Shown: positions 8,155 through 16,495, counted from the first letter of the stretch. The stretch: 64,000 bases of DNA from GJ-E10 sp035625725 (GCA_035625725.1 DASPPB010000064.1:16008-80007); one strand, 5' to 3'. A program made the numbers and translations. The notes: generated by a model not told the origin, from the letters alone.

Positions 8155-8174
8155 CCGGGCTTCCGAAAGCCCGG
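8155..8174 (+). promoter_or_regulatory. Hairpin directly before the flhD ribosome-binding site
   Basis: CCGGGCTT and AAGCCCGG form a perfect 8-bp stem closing a CCGA tetraloop. It ends 5 bases before the AGGAGG at 8180-8185, which serves flhD at 8193. A stable stem there could hold the ribosome-binding site exposed or protect the mRNA 5' region; AGGAGGA also resembles a CsrA-type GGA site. Confidence 0.5.
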
Positions 8175-8192
8175 TCACCAGGAGGAAGCCCG

Positions 8193-8537
8193 ATGAGCAA
8201 CACCAACGTCGTCAACGAGCAGCTGCTGCAGGAAGTCCGGGAAGTCAACCTCGCCTATCTCGTGCTAGCACAGCACATGATTCGTGCCGACAAGGCCCAG
8301 GCGCGCTACCGCCTCGGCGTCTCGGAAGAGGTTGCCAGCATCGTAGAACAGCTCACTCCCGCGCAATTGATGAAGATTGCAGGCAGCAACCAGCTGATCC
8401 TGCGTTTTCGGTTTGACGACGACGTGGTCTGGAATCTGCTTACGAGCCACTCGCGCACGAAGCTCGCGCCCGGGGCTGCGGTTGCAGGTCTGCACGCCAA
8501 CATCGTCATGGCCGGCCAGTTTGCCGAAGCCAACTGA
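8193..8537 (+). CDS. flhD: Flagellar master regulator subunit FlhD
   Basis: This 114-residue protein matches FlhD: EVNLAYLVLAQHMIRADKA, then LGVSEEVASIVEQLTPAQL and a C-terminal FRFDDDVVWNLL. FlhD combines with FlhC as a D4C2 complex that activates class II flagellar promoters with sigma-70. Its start has a strong AGGAGG 7 bases upstream. flhC follows closely and the pair is terminated by an intrinsic terminator at 9153, so they form a two-gene operon. Confidence 0.95.
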   Translation: MSNTNVVNEQLLQEVREVNLAYLVLAQHMIRADKAQARYRLGVSEEVASIVEQLTPAQLMKIAGSNQLILRFRFDDDVVWNLLTSHSRTKLAPGAAVAGLHANIVMAGQFAEAN

Positions 8538-8560
8538 ATTAGCCCGAATCGGTGACCGCC

Positions 8561-9106
8561 ATGAGAATCAAAAGCATCGTTACGGAAAGCCGTCAGATTC
8601 AGCGCGCCATCGCGCTGATCAAGCTCGGTGCCCGCCTGCAGGTACTGGAGTCGGAAACGGATCTCTCGTACGAGCGGCTGCTGCGCCTGTACAAAGAGGT
8701 CCAGGGCGAATCCCCCGCCCGCGGAATGTTGCCGTTTTCGACCGATTGGTTCATGACCTGGCAGCCGAACATCCATTCGTCGCTGTTCCTCAACATTTAC
8801 GAATACCTGAACAAGACGACCGAACTCGAGGAAATCGACGCGATTATCAAGGCCTACGAGCTCTACATCGAGCAGATCCGGGCCCAGAACCTCGATCCGC
8901 TGCTTTCGGTGACGCGTGCTTGGCGTCTGGTGAAGTTCGTCGACGCGGGTATGGTCACCCTCACGCCCTGCTGCAAGTGCAGCGGAAAATTCGTCACACA
9001 CACTTTTGAATTGACCAAAAACTACGTCTGCGGGCTCTGCGAGCCGCCGGCGCGCGCCGGTAAGGGGCGCGGCAATGTGCGCGCCGAAGAAGAGGCGATT
9101 GCCTGA
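8561..9106 (+). CDS. flhC: Flagellar master regulator subunit FlhC
   Basis: FlhC is the DNA-contacting, zinc-binding partner of FlhD. Counting from the ATG at 8561 (181 residues), the N-terminus reads MRIKSIVTESRQIQRAIALI and LGARLQVLE. The four zinc-site cysteines fall at 137, 140, 157 and 160 (CCKC and CGLC), the same numbers as in E. coli FlhC. A GTG three codons upstream (8552) is an alternative start, but the cysteine numbering favours the ATG. The tail beyond residue 165 is basic then acidic, as is common in this family. Confidence 0.95.
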   Translation: MRIKSIVTESRQIQRAIALIKLGARLQVLESETDLSYERLLRLYKEVQGESPARGMLPFSTDWFMTWQPNIHSSLFLNIYEYLNKTTELEEIDAIIKAYELYIEQIRAQNLDPLLSVTRAWRLVKFVDAGMVTLTPCCKCSGKFVTHTFELTKNYVCGLCEPPARAGKGRGNVRAEEEAIA

Positions 9107-9152
9107 GGACCGGACACAAACCCCGACTTTCCCTTTCTCCACCTCCGACCTC

Positions 9153-9178
9153 GACCCGGCACTGCCGGGTCTTTTTTT
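9153..9178 (+). terminator. Intrinsic terminator after flhDC
   Basis: GACCCGGC and GCCGGGTC form an 8-bp stem with a 3-base loop, followed by seven T residues. It lies 46 bases after the flhC stop and separates flhDC from motAB. Confidence 0.92.
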
Positions 9179-9406
9179 GGGAGCGCCCGAGGCGCTGCGG
9201 GCCCGTGGGGCCGATCCGCCGAAATATTGGCAACCGGTACGGGAGTTCCGGGCTTCTCTAGCAGGGCCAATGCCCTGCAATGGCGCCTCGGTTCAAGTCC
9301 ACCGGCAACGCTGCCGAAACGTGGCTAGCGCAATCATCTATTTGGGCGGGCGACCAATGACGACGCTTGTGCGGCGTAAAACCAATCGGGGCAAGGGTCG
9401 GACAGC
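9179..9406. other. flhDC-motA intergenic region
   Basis: No gene is seen between the flhDC terminator and motA. The interval should carry the motAB promoter, but I found no good sigma-28 match. A FlhDC-dependent class II promoter is likely by position only. Confidence 0.4.
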
Positions 9407-10261
9407 ATGTTCGTCATCGTTGGCTATCTGCTCGTCTTAGGCGCCGTTTTCGGCGGCTACGCCCTTGAGGGCGGCAGTTTCCGCGTCCTGATCCAGCCGA
9501 TCGAGCTGCTCACCATTGCCGGAGCGGCCGGTGGCGCCTTCCTGACGGCCAACAACGCCAAGGTTCTGGGAGCGACCCTCAAGGCGCTGCCCAAGTTGCT
9601 GCAGGGCTCCAAATACACCAAGGCGCGCTACATGGCGCTCATGGCGCTGCTTTTTGACATTCTGAGCAAGATCCGCAAGGAAGGCATGATGGCCGTGGAA
9701 TCCGACGTCGAGGATCCTCACAAAAGCCCGCTCTTCCAGAAGCACCCGGTGATCTCCTCCGACCACCACCTGATCGAATTCATCACCGACTACCTGCGCA
9801 TGATGGTCTCCGGGAACATGAACCCGATCGAGATCGAAAGCCTCATGGAGCAGGAGATCGACACGCACCACCACGAACTCATGGCGCCCTCCCACGCGCT
9901 GCAAAAAGCCGGCGACGGACTGCCGGCTTTCGGCATCGTGGCCGCGGTCATGGGCGTGGTCAAGACCATGGCCTCCGTGGGCAAGCCGCCCGCCGTGCTG
10001 GGCGAAATGATCGCCGCGGCCCTGGTCGGAACCTTCCTGGGGATCTTGCTCTCCTACGGATTCGTGCAACCGCTCGCCGCGCTGCTCGAGCAGAAGGTCG
10101 ACGAATCCACCAAGGAACTGAACTGCATCAAGGCAACCCTGCTCGCCAACCTGCAGGGCTATTCGCCCGCGCTCGCCGTCGAGTTCGGCCGCAAGATCCT
10201 GTATTCGACCGAACGCCCGACCTTCATCGAACTGGAAAAACACGTCAAGCAAAAGCGCTGA
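9407..10261 (+). CDS. motA: Flagellar motor stator protein MotA
   Basis: This 284-residue protein has the four-helix stator layout: an N-terminal MFVIVGYLLVLGAVFGGYAL helix, a second helix near residue 35, a large cytoplasmic loop, and two C-terminal helices (GIVAAVMGVVKTM and ALVGTFLGILLSYGFVQPL). MotA and MotB form the proton channel that turns the rotor. Length is as usual (about 285-295 residues). motB follows after 24 bases. It is the first gene of a motAB-cheYZ run; the chemotaxis genes that often lie between motB and cheY in related bacteria are missing here. Confidence 0.96.
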   Translation: MFVIVGYLLVLGAVFGGYALEGGSFRVLIQPIELLTIAGAAGGAFLTANNAKVLGATLKALPKLLQGSKYTKARYMALMALLFDILSKIRKEGMMAVESDVEDPHKSPLFQKHPVISSDHHLIEFITDYLRMMVSGNMNPIEIESLMEQEIDTHHHELMAPSHALQKAGDGLPAFGIVAAVMGVVKTMASVGKPPAVLGEMIAAALVGTFLGILLSYGFVQPLAALLEQKVDESTKELNCIKATLLANLQGYSPALAVEFGRKILYSTERPTFIELEKHVKQKR

Positions 10262-10285
10262 GTTGCGCCGCGCAACGCACCCGTC

Positions 10286-11251
10286 ATGAACGCCAGCGAA
10301 AAAGCCAAATCGACGATCGTCATCAAGCGCGTCAAAAAGGGCGGCCACGCCGCCCATGGCGCGGCGTGGAAAATCGCCTACGCCGACTTCGTTACCGCCA
10401 TGATGGCCTTCTTCCTGCTGATGTGGCTGCTCGGATCGACAACCAAGGGCGACCTCAAGGGCATTTCCGAGTATTTTCAGTCGCCCCTGCAGGTTTCCTT
10501 GTCCGGCGGCGACGGCGCCGGCGATTCCGATTCGGTGATCACCGGCGGAGGCGACGATCTGACCAAGTCGGCCGGCCAGATCAAGCGCGGCGAGATTCAG
10601 GCCAAAAAGCACCGCCGCGACGAGGTCCAGCGCCAGGAGCGCATCCGCATGCTCGAACTCAAGCGCCACCTCGACCAGGCGATTGTGGCCAGCGACAAGA
10701 TGGCGCAGTTCAAGGACCAGATCCGCGTGGAAATCACGCCCGATGGGTTGCGCATCCAGATCGTCGACGATTTCAAGCGCCCCATGTTCGACACGGGCAG
10801 CGCCCGCGTGAAGGACTACATGCGCGATATCTTGCGCGAGTTCGGCAAGGTGCTCAACGACGTCGACAGCAAACTCGTGCTCACCGGCCACACCGACTCG
10901 GCCCAGTACGCCGCGGGCGACAAGTCCTACTCAAACTGGGAACTTTCGGCCGACCGGGCCAACGCCTCGCGGCGCGAACTCATCGCCGGGGGGATGGAGC
11001 CGGCCAAGATCGTGCGCGTGGTCGGACTGGCCGATTCGAGCCCGCTGGACAAGGAAAACCCGATGAACCCGCTCAACCGCCGGATCTCGATCATCGTTTT
11101 GAACAAGCTGGCCGAAGAGCGCATGCAGATGGCCGGCGGCGAGATCGAAGCCGGGGATGCCGAAAGCCTCGAGCGCTCTGTTGGGCCCGACGCGCGTCCC
11201 CCGATGGGTGCCGCTGCTCCCAACCCGGAGCCCGCACCCTCCACGCCCTGA
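10286..11251 (+). CDS. motB: Flagellar motor stator protein MotB
   Basis: This 321-residue protein has the single MotB membrane helix (AYADFVTAMMAFFLLMWLL, residues 31-49), with the proton-carrying aspartate at residue 34. A C-terminal OmpA-like peptidoglycan-binding domain follows (LVLTGHTDS, then NWELSADRANASRREL and NPLNRRISIIVL, residues about 195-275). It anchors the MotA/MotB stator to the cell wall. The plug region after the helix and the charged linker (residues 100-130) are visible. Translation probably continues from motA. Confidence 0.96.
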   Translation: MNASEKAKSTIVIKRVKKGGHAAHGAAWKIAYADFVTAMMAFFLLMWLLGSTTKGDLKGISEYFQSPLQVSLSGGDGAGDSDSVITGGGDDLTKSAGQIKRGEIQAKKHRRDEVQRQERIRMLELKRHLDQAIVASDKMAQFKDQIRVEITPDGLRIQIVDDFKRPMFDTGSARVKDYMRDILREFGKVLNDVDSKLVLTGHTDSAQYAAGDKSYSNWELSADRANASRRELIAGGMEPAKIVRVVGLADSSPLDKENPMNPLNRRISIIVLNKLAEERMQMAGGEIEAGDAESLERSVGPDARPPMGAAAPNPEPAPSTP

Positions 11252-11398
11252 TGCACGGTTGCCAGCCATGAAGAGGCCGTCTCCACTTCCTTCGAAGCAC
11301 CGCGCGCAGCAACGATGCCGCACGCTGGTGCGCGCGCGGATCACGCCGAATCGGTCCGCGGCGCAAGGTCGGAATCGGGCGCGTTTGCCGGAGCAGGT

Positions 11399-11782
11399 AT
11401 GAGTACCGAACCGCGTTTTCTCATCGTCGACGATTTCTCCACCATGCGGCGGATCATCCGCAATCTGCTGAAGGAAATCGGCTTCCACAATGCCGAAGAG
11501 GCCGAAGACGGGGTTGTCGCCCTGAGTCTGCTCAAATCCAGAAAATTCGACTTCATCGTCTCCGACATCAACATGCCCAACATGGACGGCTTCGAGCTGC
11601 TCAAAACCGTACGGGCCGACGAAACGCTCAAGGGCATCCCTTTTCTGATGGTGACCGCCGAGGCGAAGAAAGACGACATTGTGAGCGCGGCCCGAAACGG
11701 CGCCAACGGCTACATCGTGAAACCTTTCACGAAGGCGACCTTGGAAGAAAAGGTCCAGAAAATCTTGCAGAAACACTCCTGA
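11399..11782 (+). CDS. cheY: Chemotaxis response regulator CheY
   Basis: This 127-residue single receiver domain has all key residues: acidic pair D11/D12, phospho-acceptor D56 (FDFIVSDINMPNMDG), T86, Y105 and K108 (GYIVKPF). Phosphorylated CheY binds FliM and changes the direction of rotation. The ATG at 11399 gives the standard CheY length, while an open frame extends further upstream without family resemblance. Its kinase CheA is not encoded in the window. cheZ follows after 14 bases. Confidence 0.95.
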   Translation: MSTEPRFLIVDDFSTMRRIIRNLLKEIGFHNAEEAEDGVVALSLLKSRKFDFIVSDINMPNMDGFELLKTVRADETLKGIPFLMVTAEAKKDDIVSAARNGANGYIVKPFTKATLEEKVQKILQKHS

Positions 11783-11796
11783 ACGGTGCTACGACC

Positions 11797-12522
11797 ATGG
11801 GCCACAGCGACTCCACCTCCCTACGCGAACTGTTCCTCAACGAAGAATCGACGCACTGGCCACCGCCCGAAGTGCGCGTTTGGGGCGACATGTCCTATCT
11901 TGCGCCCGCCTCTGCGGGCGCGTCGGTGCTGTGCGCAGGCGACGAGCTCTACGAACGCCTCGGGCGGCTGACGCGCCTCCTCTACGAGGCCCTGCGCGAA
12001 CTCGGTGCGCATCGCCACCGAAGCGATTCGCCCGGCGATCTGACCGCGGAGCGCGGAACGTTCGACGGCGCCGAGGATCCGTCGGCTGAGGCTGCCGGCA
12101 AGGTGCTCGATGCCGTTGTGCGCGCGCGCTGCCTGCAAGACGAGATTGCGCAATACGCCCGCCGTCTGCAGGCCCGCGTGACGAGTCGGAAAGGGAAAAC
12201 CGATGCCGCGCGCACTGACGAAGCCCGCGAGCTCTGCGCTGCGCTGCACGAGAAAACGCAACGCACGAACGCAATCCTTGCCGAAATCCACTCCGCACAA
12301 GATTGCCACCTTCGTGCCCGAGAGCGCATCAGCAAACTCGTGCACCTCACGCAGACCCTGCAGGCGCAGATGGTGCAACTACTGCTCGATGCCAGTGCAA
12401 ACGCGTCGCACCCGCAAGCGGGCTCCAGCCACACCGCGGCGCGGGCCACGCCGCACGGGCAAGACGACGGCCGCGCCGATATGGCCAGGCTCGATGAGCT
12501 ACTAGTGAATCTGGGTTTCTAG
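11797..12522 (+). CDS. cheZ: CheZ-like protein with altered active site
   Basis: This 241-residue, mostly helical protein follows cheY, as CheZ does, and ends in MARLDELLVNLGF, the C-terminal CheY-binding peptide typical of CheZ. In E. coli CheZ the dephosphorylation residues D143 and Q147 lie in AQDFQDLTGQ. Here the aligned stretch is AQDCHLRARE (residues 167-176), placing Leu at the Asp position and Glu at the Gln position. It may therefore be weak or inactive as a phosphatase, or use other residues. The family call is safe from context and the tail; the activity is uncertain. It is convergent with fliE, with only 3 bases between the stops. Confidence 0.8.
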   Translation: MGHSDSTSLRELFLNEESTHWPPPEVRVWGDMSYLAPASAGASVLCAGDELYERLGRLTRLLYEALRELGAHRHRSDSPGDLTAERGTFDGAEDPSAEAAGKVLDAVVRARCLQDEIAQYARRLQARVTSRKGKTDAARTDEARELCAALHEKTQRTNAILAEIHSAQDCHLRARERISKLVHLTQTLQAQMVQLLLDASANASHPQAGSSHTAARATPHGQDDGRADMARLDELLVNLGF

Positions 12523-12525
12523 GCC

Positions 12526-12840
12526 TCAGACCGCCATATTCATGATCTGGTCGTAGGCCTGCGTCAGGCGGTTGCGAACCTGCACCGCCGCAGCAAAGTT
12601 GATCGCCGACGTATTCATGGCGATCATGGTCTGTTCCAGACTCACGTTGGGGTTTTCAAGCTGGAACTGCTTTTGCAGCTCCTCGGCTTGCATCTGGCTG
12701 CGGCTCACCGCTTTGAGCGCGGAGTCGAGCGACGCGGCGAAGTCCGTTCCGGAGGCTTTTGCGCCCGCGGTCGTTGCCGCAACCGCCTTTGCGTTGGAAA
12801 CGGCGTGTGCAATCTGCGAATTGATGCTGGCCAAGTCCAT
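12526..12840 (-). CDS. fliE: Flagellar hook-basal body protein FliE
   Basis: This 104-residue protein shows the FliE C-terminal pattern: LENPNVSLEQTMIAMNTSAI, then FAAAVQVRNRLTQAYDQIMNM. FliE joins the MS ring to the proximal rod and is the first rod protein exported. The ATG at 12840 gives the normal size; a much longer open frame on this strand is only the shadow of fliF. It is divergent from fliF across a 309-base spacer, the arrangement seen in many gamma- and betaproteobacteria. Confidence 0.94.
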   Translation of the reverse strand: MDLASINSQIAHAVSNAKAVAATTAGAKASGTDFAASLDSALKAVSRSQMQAEELQKQFQLENPNVSLEQTMIAMNTSAINFAAAVQVRNRLTQAYDQIMNMAV

Positions 12841-13149
12841 TTTCCGCCCCCGCGAAAAAGGCTTCAGCGTCCGGGCGGCGGTGTTGCCTGCGCCGCATCC
12901 GAACTCCGAGCCGAAGTGCACCCGACTGTAGCCGGCCGGCGCCCTGCCCGATGGGAGGATCTGGTGGCGTTTGCGGGTGCAATTCTTGCGCGGCGCATCC
13001 CATGGATTTGTCCAGTGCGCGCCGGCGGCGCGCCGAATCAGTCGAGATTTCCTCGGCTTATCCATGCATCCGCGCCCTAAAGCCGCCGAATAATGGCGAT
13101 GCCCAACACTAACGTAATCGTGTGATCCCGGCGGACGACACGGATTCCG
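12841..13149. other. Divergent fliE/fliF promoter region
   Basis: This 309-base spacer has no gene. It must contain promoters in both directions, probably FlhDC-dependent class II. I could not identify the FlhDC boxes. A GC-rich near-perfect palindrome lies at 13017-13033 (GCGCGCCG, one base, CGGCGCGC); its role is unknown. Confidence 0.5.
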
Positions 13150-14763
13150 ATGGATAAGCCTGTACTTGCACCCGGCGCAACTGCAATTCCCGCTTTGGGA
13201 TTTATCGCGCGCCTCTCGCCCCGCGCGCGGGCGCTGCTCCTGCTGGGTGCAGCCGGACTCATTGCCGTGGTTTCGGCTGCATGGCTCTGGAGTACCTCGC
13301 CCAGCTTCGGGGTTTTGTTCACGAACGTCTCGGACCGCGACGGCGGCGCGATCATCGCGCAGCTCTCGCAGATGAACATCCCGTACCGCAACGCGGATGG
13401 CGGGACGATTTTGGTTCCGCTCGACAAGGTGCACGAAGCGCGCCTGAAGCTTGCGTCGCAGGGACTGCCCAAGGGCTCGATTGTCGGCTTCGAAGTGCTC
13501 GAGACGCAGAAATTTGGAATGACGCAGTTCCAGGAGCAGCTCAACTACCAGCGCGGTCTCGAGGGCGAGTTGGCACGCTCCATCCAGTCTCTGGCGCCAG
13601 TGGCCGCGGCCCGGGTCCATCTGGCTCTGCCGAAGGCTTCGGGGTTTTTGCGTGACAAGGAGCCCCCCACCGCATCGGTGCTGCTGCAGCTGCATCCGGG
13701 GCAGACGCTTGATCGCGCCCAGACGGCCGGAATTGTGCACCTCGTGGCCTCCTCGGTTCCCGAGCTCAATCCGAAGAACGTCTCCGTGGTCGATCAGCAT
13801 GGCAATTTGCTGGCTAACCAGTCCGACGACGGCGTCGGACTCAACTCCACGCAGCTCGATTACGTTGGGCAGATCGAGACGGCGACCATCAAGCGCATCG
13901 AGGACATTTTGGAGCCCATCGTCGGGCGCGGCAACGTGCGCGCGCAAGTCACCGCAGACGTCGATTTTTCCAACGTCGAGACCGAAGACGAGACCTACAG
14001 GCCCAACCAGGGCGCGGACAAGGCGGCCGTTCGATCGCAATCGAGCAACGAAAGTACGCAGCCCGGTGCCAACGGCCCGCAAGGAATACCCGGTGCCTTG
14101 TCCAACCAGCCGCCGGTACCACCGACGGCACCGATCAACGGTCCGCAGCCGCCGCTCAATCCCCCGGCGGCCGCGCCCAACAGTGCGGCTGCTAGCAGCC
14201 ACCACGAACAGACGACCAACTACGAGGTCGACAAGAACATCCGCCATACGCGCAGCGCGAGCGGCCAGATCCGACGACTGACGGCCGCGGTCGTGGTGAA
14301 CAACAAACCCGCCGAAGGCGGCCAGGGGGTGGGCACGCCGTGGGACGCCAAGGAGATCGAGAACCTGCAAATGCTGGCCCGCCAGGCGATGGGATACAGC
14401 GAGCCGCGCGGCGATTCGCTGAATTTGGTCAATGCACCGTTTACGCAGCCTGAGCTCGCGCCGGTGGAACCGGTCCCGCTGTTGCAGCGCCCGGACGTGA
14501 TGGCTCTGGCCAAGGAGGGCGGCAAGGCGTTGCTGTTTCTTGTGCTCACGGCGATCGTCGTTTTCGGTGTGCTTCGACCGGCGATGAACTCCATTGGCAC
14601 CACCCCGGTCAGCGCCGAGGCCCCGTCCGCGGCACCGCCGGCGCTTGCGGCGCCGTCCAGCGGCGCGACGCCCTCGCTCGAGGGCGTGCGCCAGATCGCC
14701 AAATCCGATCCGGCCGCGGTGGCCAACGTGGTCAAGGCCTGGGTCGGTGACGCCCGGTCCTGA
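13150..14763 (+). CDS. fliF: Flagellar MS-ring protein FliF
   Basis: This 537-residue protein has a first membrane helix at about residues 35-55, the ring-building motifs of the YscJ/FliF domain (YRNADGGTILVPLDKVHEARL, LASQGLPKG, QFQEQLNYQRGLEGELARSI), a disordered Pro/Ala segment at 280-345 and a second helix at about 457-475. The short C-terminal tail ends in AKSDPAAVANVVKAWV, the FliG-binding type motif. FliF forms the inner-membrane MS ring on which rotor and export gate assemble. fliG starts 8 bases after its stop, consistent with the stoichiometric FliF-FliG complex. Confidence 0.96.
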   Translation: MDKPVLAPGATAIPALGFIARLSPRARALLLLGAAGLIAVVSAAWLWSTSPSFGVLFTNVSDRDGGAIIAQLSQMNIPYRNADGGTILVPLDKVHEARLKLASQGLPKGSIVGFEVLETQKFGMTQFQEQLNYQRGLEGELARSIQSLAPVAAARVHLALPKASGFLRDKEPPTASVLLQLHPGQTLDRAQTAGIVHLVASSVPELNPKNVSVVDQHGNLLANQSDDGVGLNSTQLDYVGQIETATIKRIEDILEPIVGRGNVRAQVTADVDFSNVETEDETYRPNQGADKAAVRSQSSNESTQPGANGPQGIPGALSNQPPVPPTAPINGPQPPLNPPAAAPNSAAASSHHEQTTNYEVDKNIRHTRSASGQIRRLTAAVVVNNKPAEGGQGVGTPWDAKEIENLQMLARQAMGYSEPRGDSLNLVNAPFTQPELAPVEPVPLLQRPDVMALAKEGGKALLFLVLTAIVVFGVLRPAMNSIGTTPVSAEAPSAAPPALAAPSSGATPSLEGVRQIAKSDPAAVANVVKAWVGDARS

Positions 14764-14771
14764 ACGACACC

Positions 14772-15776
14772 ATGGCAATGGAAGATTCGGGAATCGAGCG
14801 TGCCGCAATCCTCCTGATGACCGTCGGGGAGGAAGGCGCCGCCGAGGTCTTCAAGCACCTCAGCCCCAAGGAGGTTCAGAAAGTCGGCGAGACGATGGCG
14901 CGGCTGCGCACCGTATCGCGCGAGCGCATCGACGAGACCGTCCGACGCTTTCACGAGACGCGCGAGGGCAACGTCTCGCTGGTGCGCGACACCGACGAGT
15001 ACGTGAGCCAGGTGCTGCGCAAGGCGCTGGGAGACGAAAAAGCGAATCTCCTCATCGAGCGCATCTTGCAAGGCAACGATGTCTCCGGCATCGAAGCGAT
15101 GAAATGGATGGATCCCGGTGCCGTAGCCGAACTGCTCAAAAGCGAGCACCCGCAGATCGTGGCCTCGATCCTCGTGCACCTGGAACGCGACCACGCCTCC
15201 GACATCCTCAAGGATCTTCCCGAGCGCATGCGCAACGACATTTTGCTGCGCATCGCCACGCTCGACGGCATCCAGCCCCATGCCCTGCAGGAGCTCAATC
15301 AGGCGCTCTCGCGCGTGCTTGCGGGCAGCGACAAAGTGAAAAAAGCTTCGCTCGGCGGAGCGAAGGCGGCCGCGGAGATCCTCAATTTCTTAGGCAACGC
15401 GGTCGAGACCGCGGTGGTGGAGTCGATCCGCGAGTTCGACGCGGACCTGGCGCAGAAGATTCTCGATCAGATGTTCACGTTCGACAATCTCAACGACCTC
15501 GACGACAAGGCCATACAAACACTGCTGCGCGAAGTGCAGTCCGAGGCGCTCATCGTCGCCCTCAAGGGTGCCGATCAGACGCTGCGCGAGCGCATCTTCA
15601 AAAACATGTCGACGCGAGCGGCCGAAACGATGCGTGAAGACCTGGAGGCCAAGGGTCCGGTGCGTCTGTCGGAGGTGGAGGCCGAGCAGCGCGAAATTCT
15701 CAAGACGGTTCGACGTTTGGCCGACGAAGGGCAGATTCAGCTCGGGTCGGGTGGAGGGGCCGATGATTTCATCTGA
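14772..15776 (+). CDS. fliG: Flagellar rotor switch protein FliG
   Basis: This 334-residue protein matches FliG from start (IERAAILLMTVGEEGAAEVFK) to end. It includes the middle domain EHPQIVASILVHL and the charged C-terminal torque helix (DQTLRERIFKNMSTRAAETM, with the R/E/D side chains that face MotA). FliG links the MS ring to FliM/FliN and converts stator movement to rotation. Length is standard. It sits between fliF and fliH in the operon. Confidence 0.97.
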   Translation: MAMEDSGIERAAILLMTVGEEGAAEVFKHLSPKEVQKVGETMARLRTVSRERIDETVRRFHETREGNVSLVRDTDEYVSQVLRKALGDEKANLLIERILQGNDVSGIEAMKWMDPGAVAELLKSEHPQIVASILVHLERDHASDILKDLPERMRNDILLRIATLDGIQPHALQELNQALSRVLAGSDKVKKASLGGAKAAAEILNFLGNAVETAVVESIREFDADLAQKILDQMFTFDNLNDLDDKAIQTLLREVQSEALIVALKGADQTLRERIFKNMSTRAAETMREDLEAKGPVRLSEVEAEQREILKTVRRLADEGQIQLGSGGGADDFI

Positions 15777-15781
15777 GCGCC

Positions 15782-16495
15782 GTGGCAAGGCGCGCCGCGG
15801 GGTCTGACGTGGGCGCATCCGACCGCTTTTCGCGCACCATTTCCAAGGACAAAATCGGGGGCACGGCCAACTGGGAGCTGCGCCCCCTGTCGGGCGGCAA
15901 CCGCATCGCGGGCTCCGCACCGCTGCCCGTGCGCGGCAGCGGCGCCGGACGCGAACAAAACGGCTACGAAACCGGACGCGCGCAGGGTTACGCGGATGTC
16001 ATGCGCAGCGCCCAGCAGGCGCGCGCAGCCGATCTGCAGCGCATCGAGAATTTGCTCACGGCCCTGCAGACCCGATTCGAGGATCTCGCTGCGCAGGGAG
16101 CCGACTGTCTTTTGGAGCTGGCGCTAGACATCGCCAGCCAGGTCGTGCGCCGCGAGATCCAGACGCAGCGCGACGCGATCCTTCCCGTCGTGCGCGAAGC
16201 GCTGTCCATGATCATCGAGGCGCACGCCCACCCCACAGTACGACTGTCGCCCGCGGACTTTGAGCTCGTGCGCGAATCGCTGCGCGCCGATGGCCAGTTT
16301 CACGGTTGCCGATTCATTGCCGATGCGGCCGTCCAGCCGGGCGGCTGCCGGGTCGAGTCTCCGCACGCGGAAGTCGACGCCACCCTGACCACGCGCTGGC
16401 GACGCGTCGTCCAAACATTGGGTTCGAGCACACCTGCGCCCGAAGTAACGCTGCCCGAGGCGCCTGCAGACCCGCGGCGCAACACGGAGCAATAA
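15782..16495 (+). CDS. fliH: Flagellar export ATPase regulator FliH
   Basis: This 237-residue protein has a disordered N-terminal third, a coiled-coil middle (residues about 75-115, including GYETGRAQGYADVMRSAQQ) and the FliH/HrpE core LELALDIASQVVRREIQ and VRLSPADFELVRE. FliH dimers hold the ATPase FliI in check and dock it on the C-ring. The GTG at 15782 is given as start, but the GTG at 15809 is also possible and better placed after a purine-rich stretch. Its stop overlaps the fliI start (TAATG). Confidence 0.92.
   Translation: MARRAAGSDVGASDRFSRTISKDKIGGTANWELRPLSGGNRIAGSAPLPVRGSGAGREQNGYETGRAQGYADVMRSAQQARAADLQRIENLLTALQTRFEDLAAQGADCLLELALDIASQVVRREIQTQRDAILPVVREALSMIIEAHAHPTVRLSPADFELVRESLRADGQFHGCRFIADAAVQPGGCRVESPHAEVDATLTTRWRRVVQTLGSSTPAPEVTLPEAPADPRRNTEQ

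Larger units (their letters stand above)
7528..8192. other. Long non-coding interval between flagellin promoter and flhD
   Basis: No convincing protein gene is present: the short open frames lack ribosome-binding sites and family resemblance. The interval holds a minus-strand intrinsic terminator with no known gene feeding it, a second large inverted repeat (7950-7957 with 7987-7994), and the leader of flhD. It must also contain the flhDC promoter and its activator sites, which I cannot place with confidence. Confidence 0.7.

Noticed and set aside
9235..9306. A GGTTCAAGTCC stretch resembling a tRNA T-loop
   Set aside because: The flanking bases do not form a T stem or acceptor stem, and no anticodon arm fits, so it is not a tRNA.
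13017..13033. GC-rich near-perfect palindrome in the fliE-fliF spacer
   Set aside because: Its one-base centre cannot form a hairpin loop, and GCGCGCC-type strings are common in this GC-rich sequence, so I do not claim a function.
12526..14808. A 760-codon minus-strand frame covering fliF
   Set aside because: Only its last 104 codons are real (fliE); the remainder is antisense to fliF and lacks homology.
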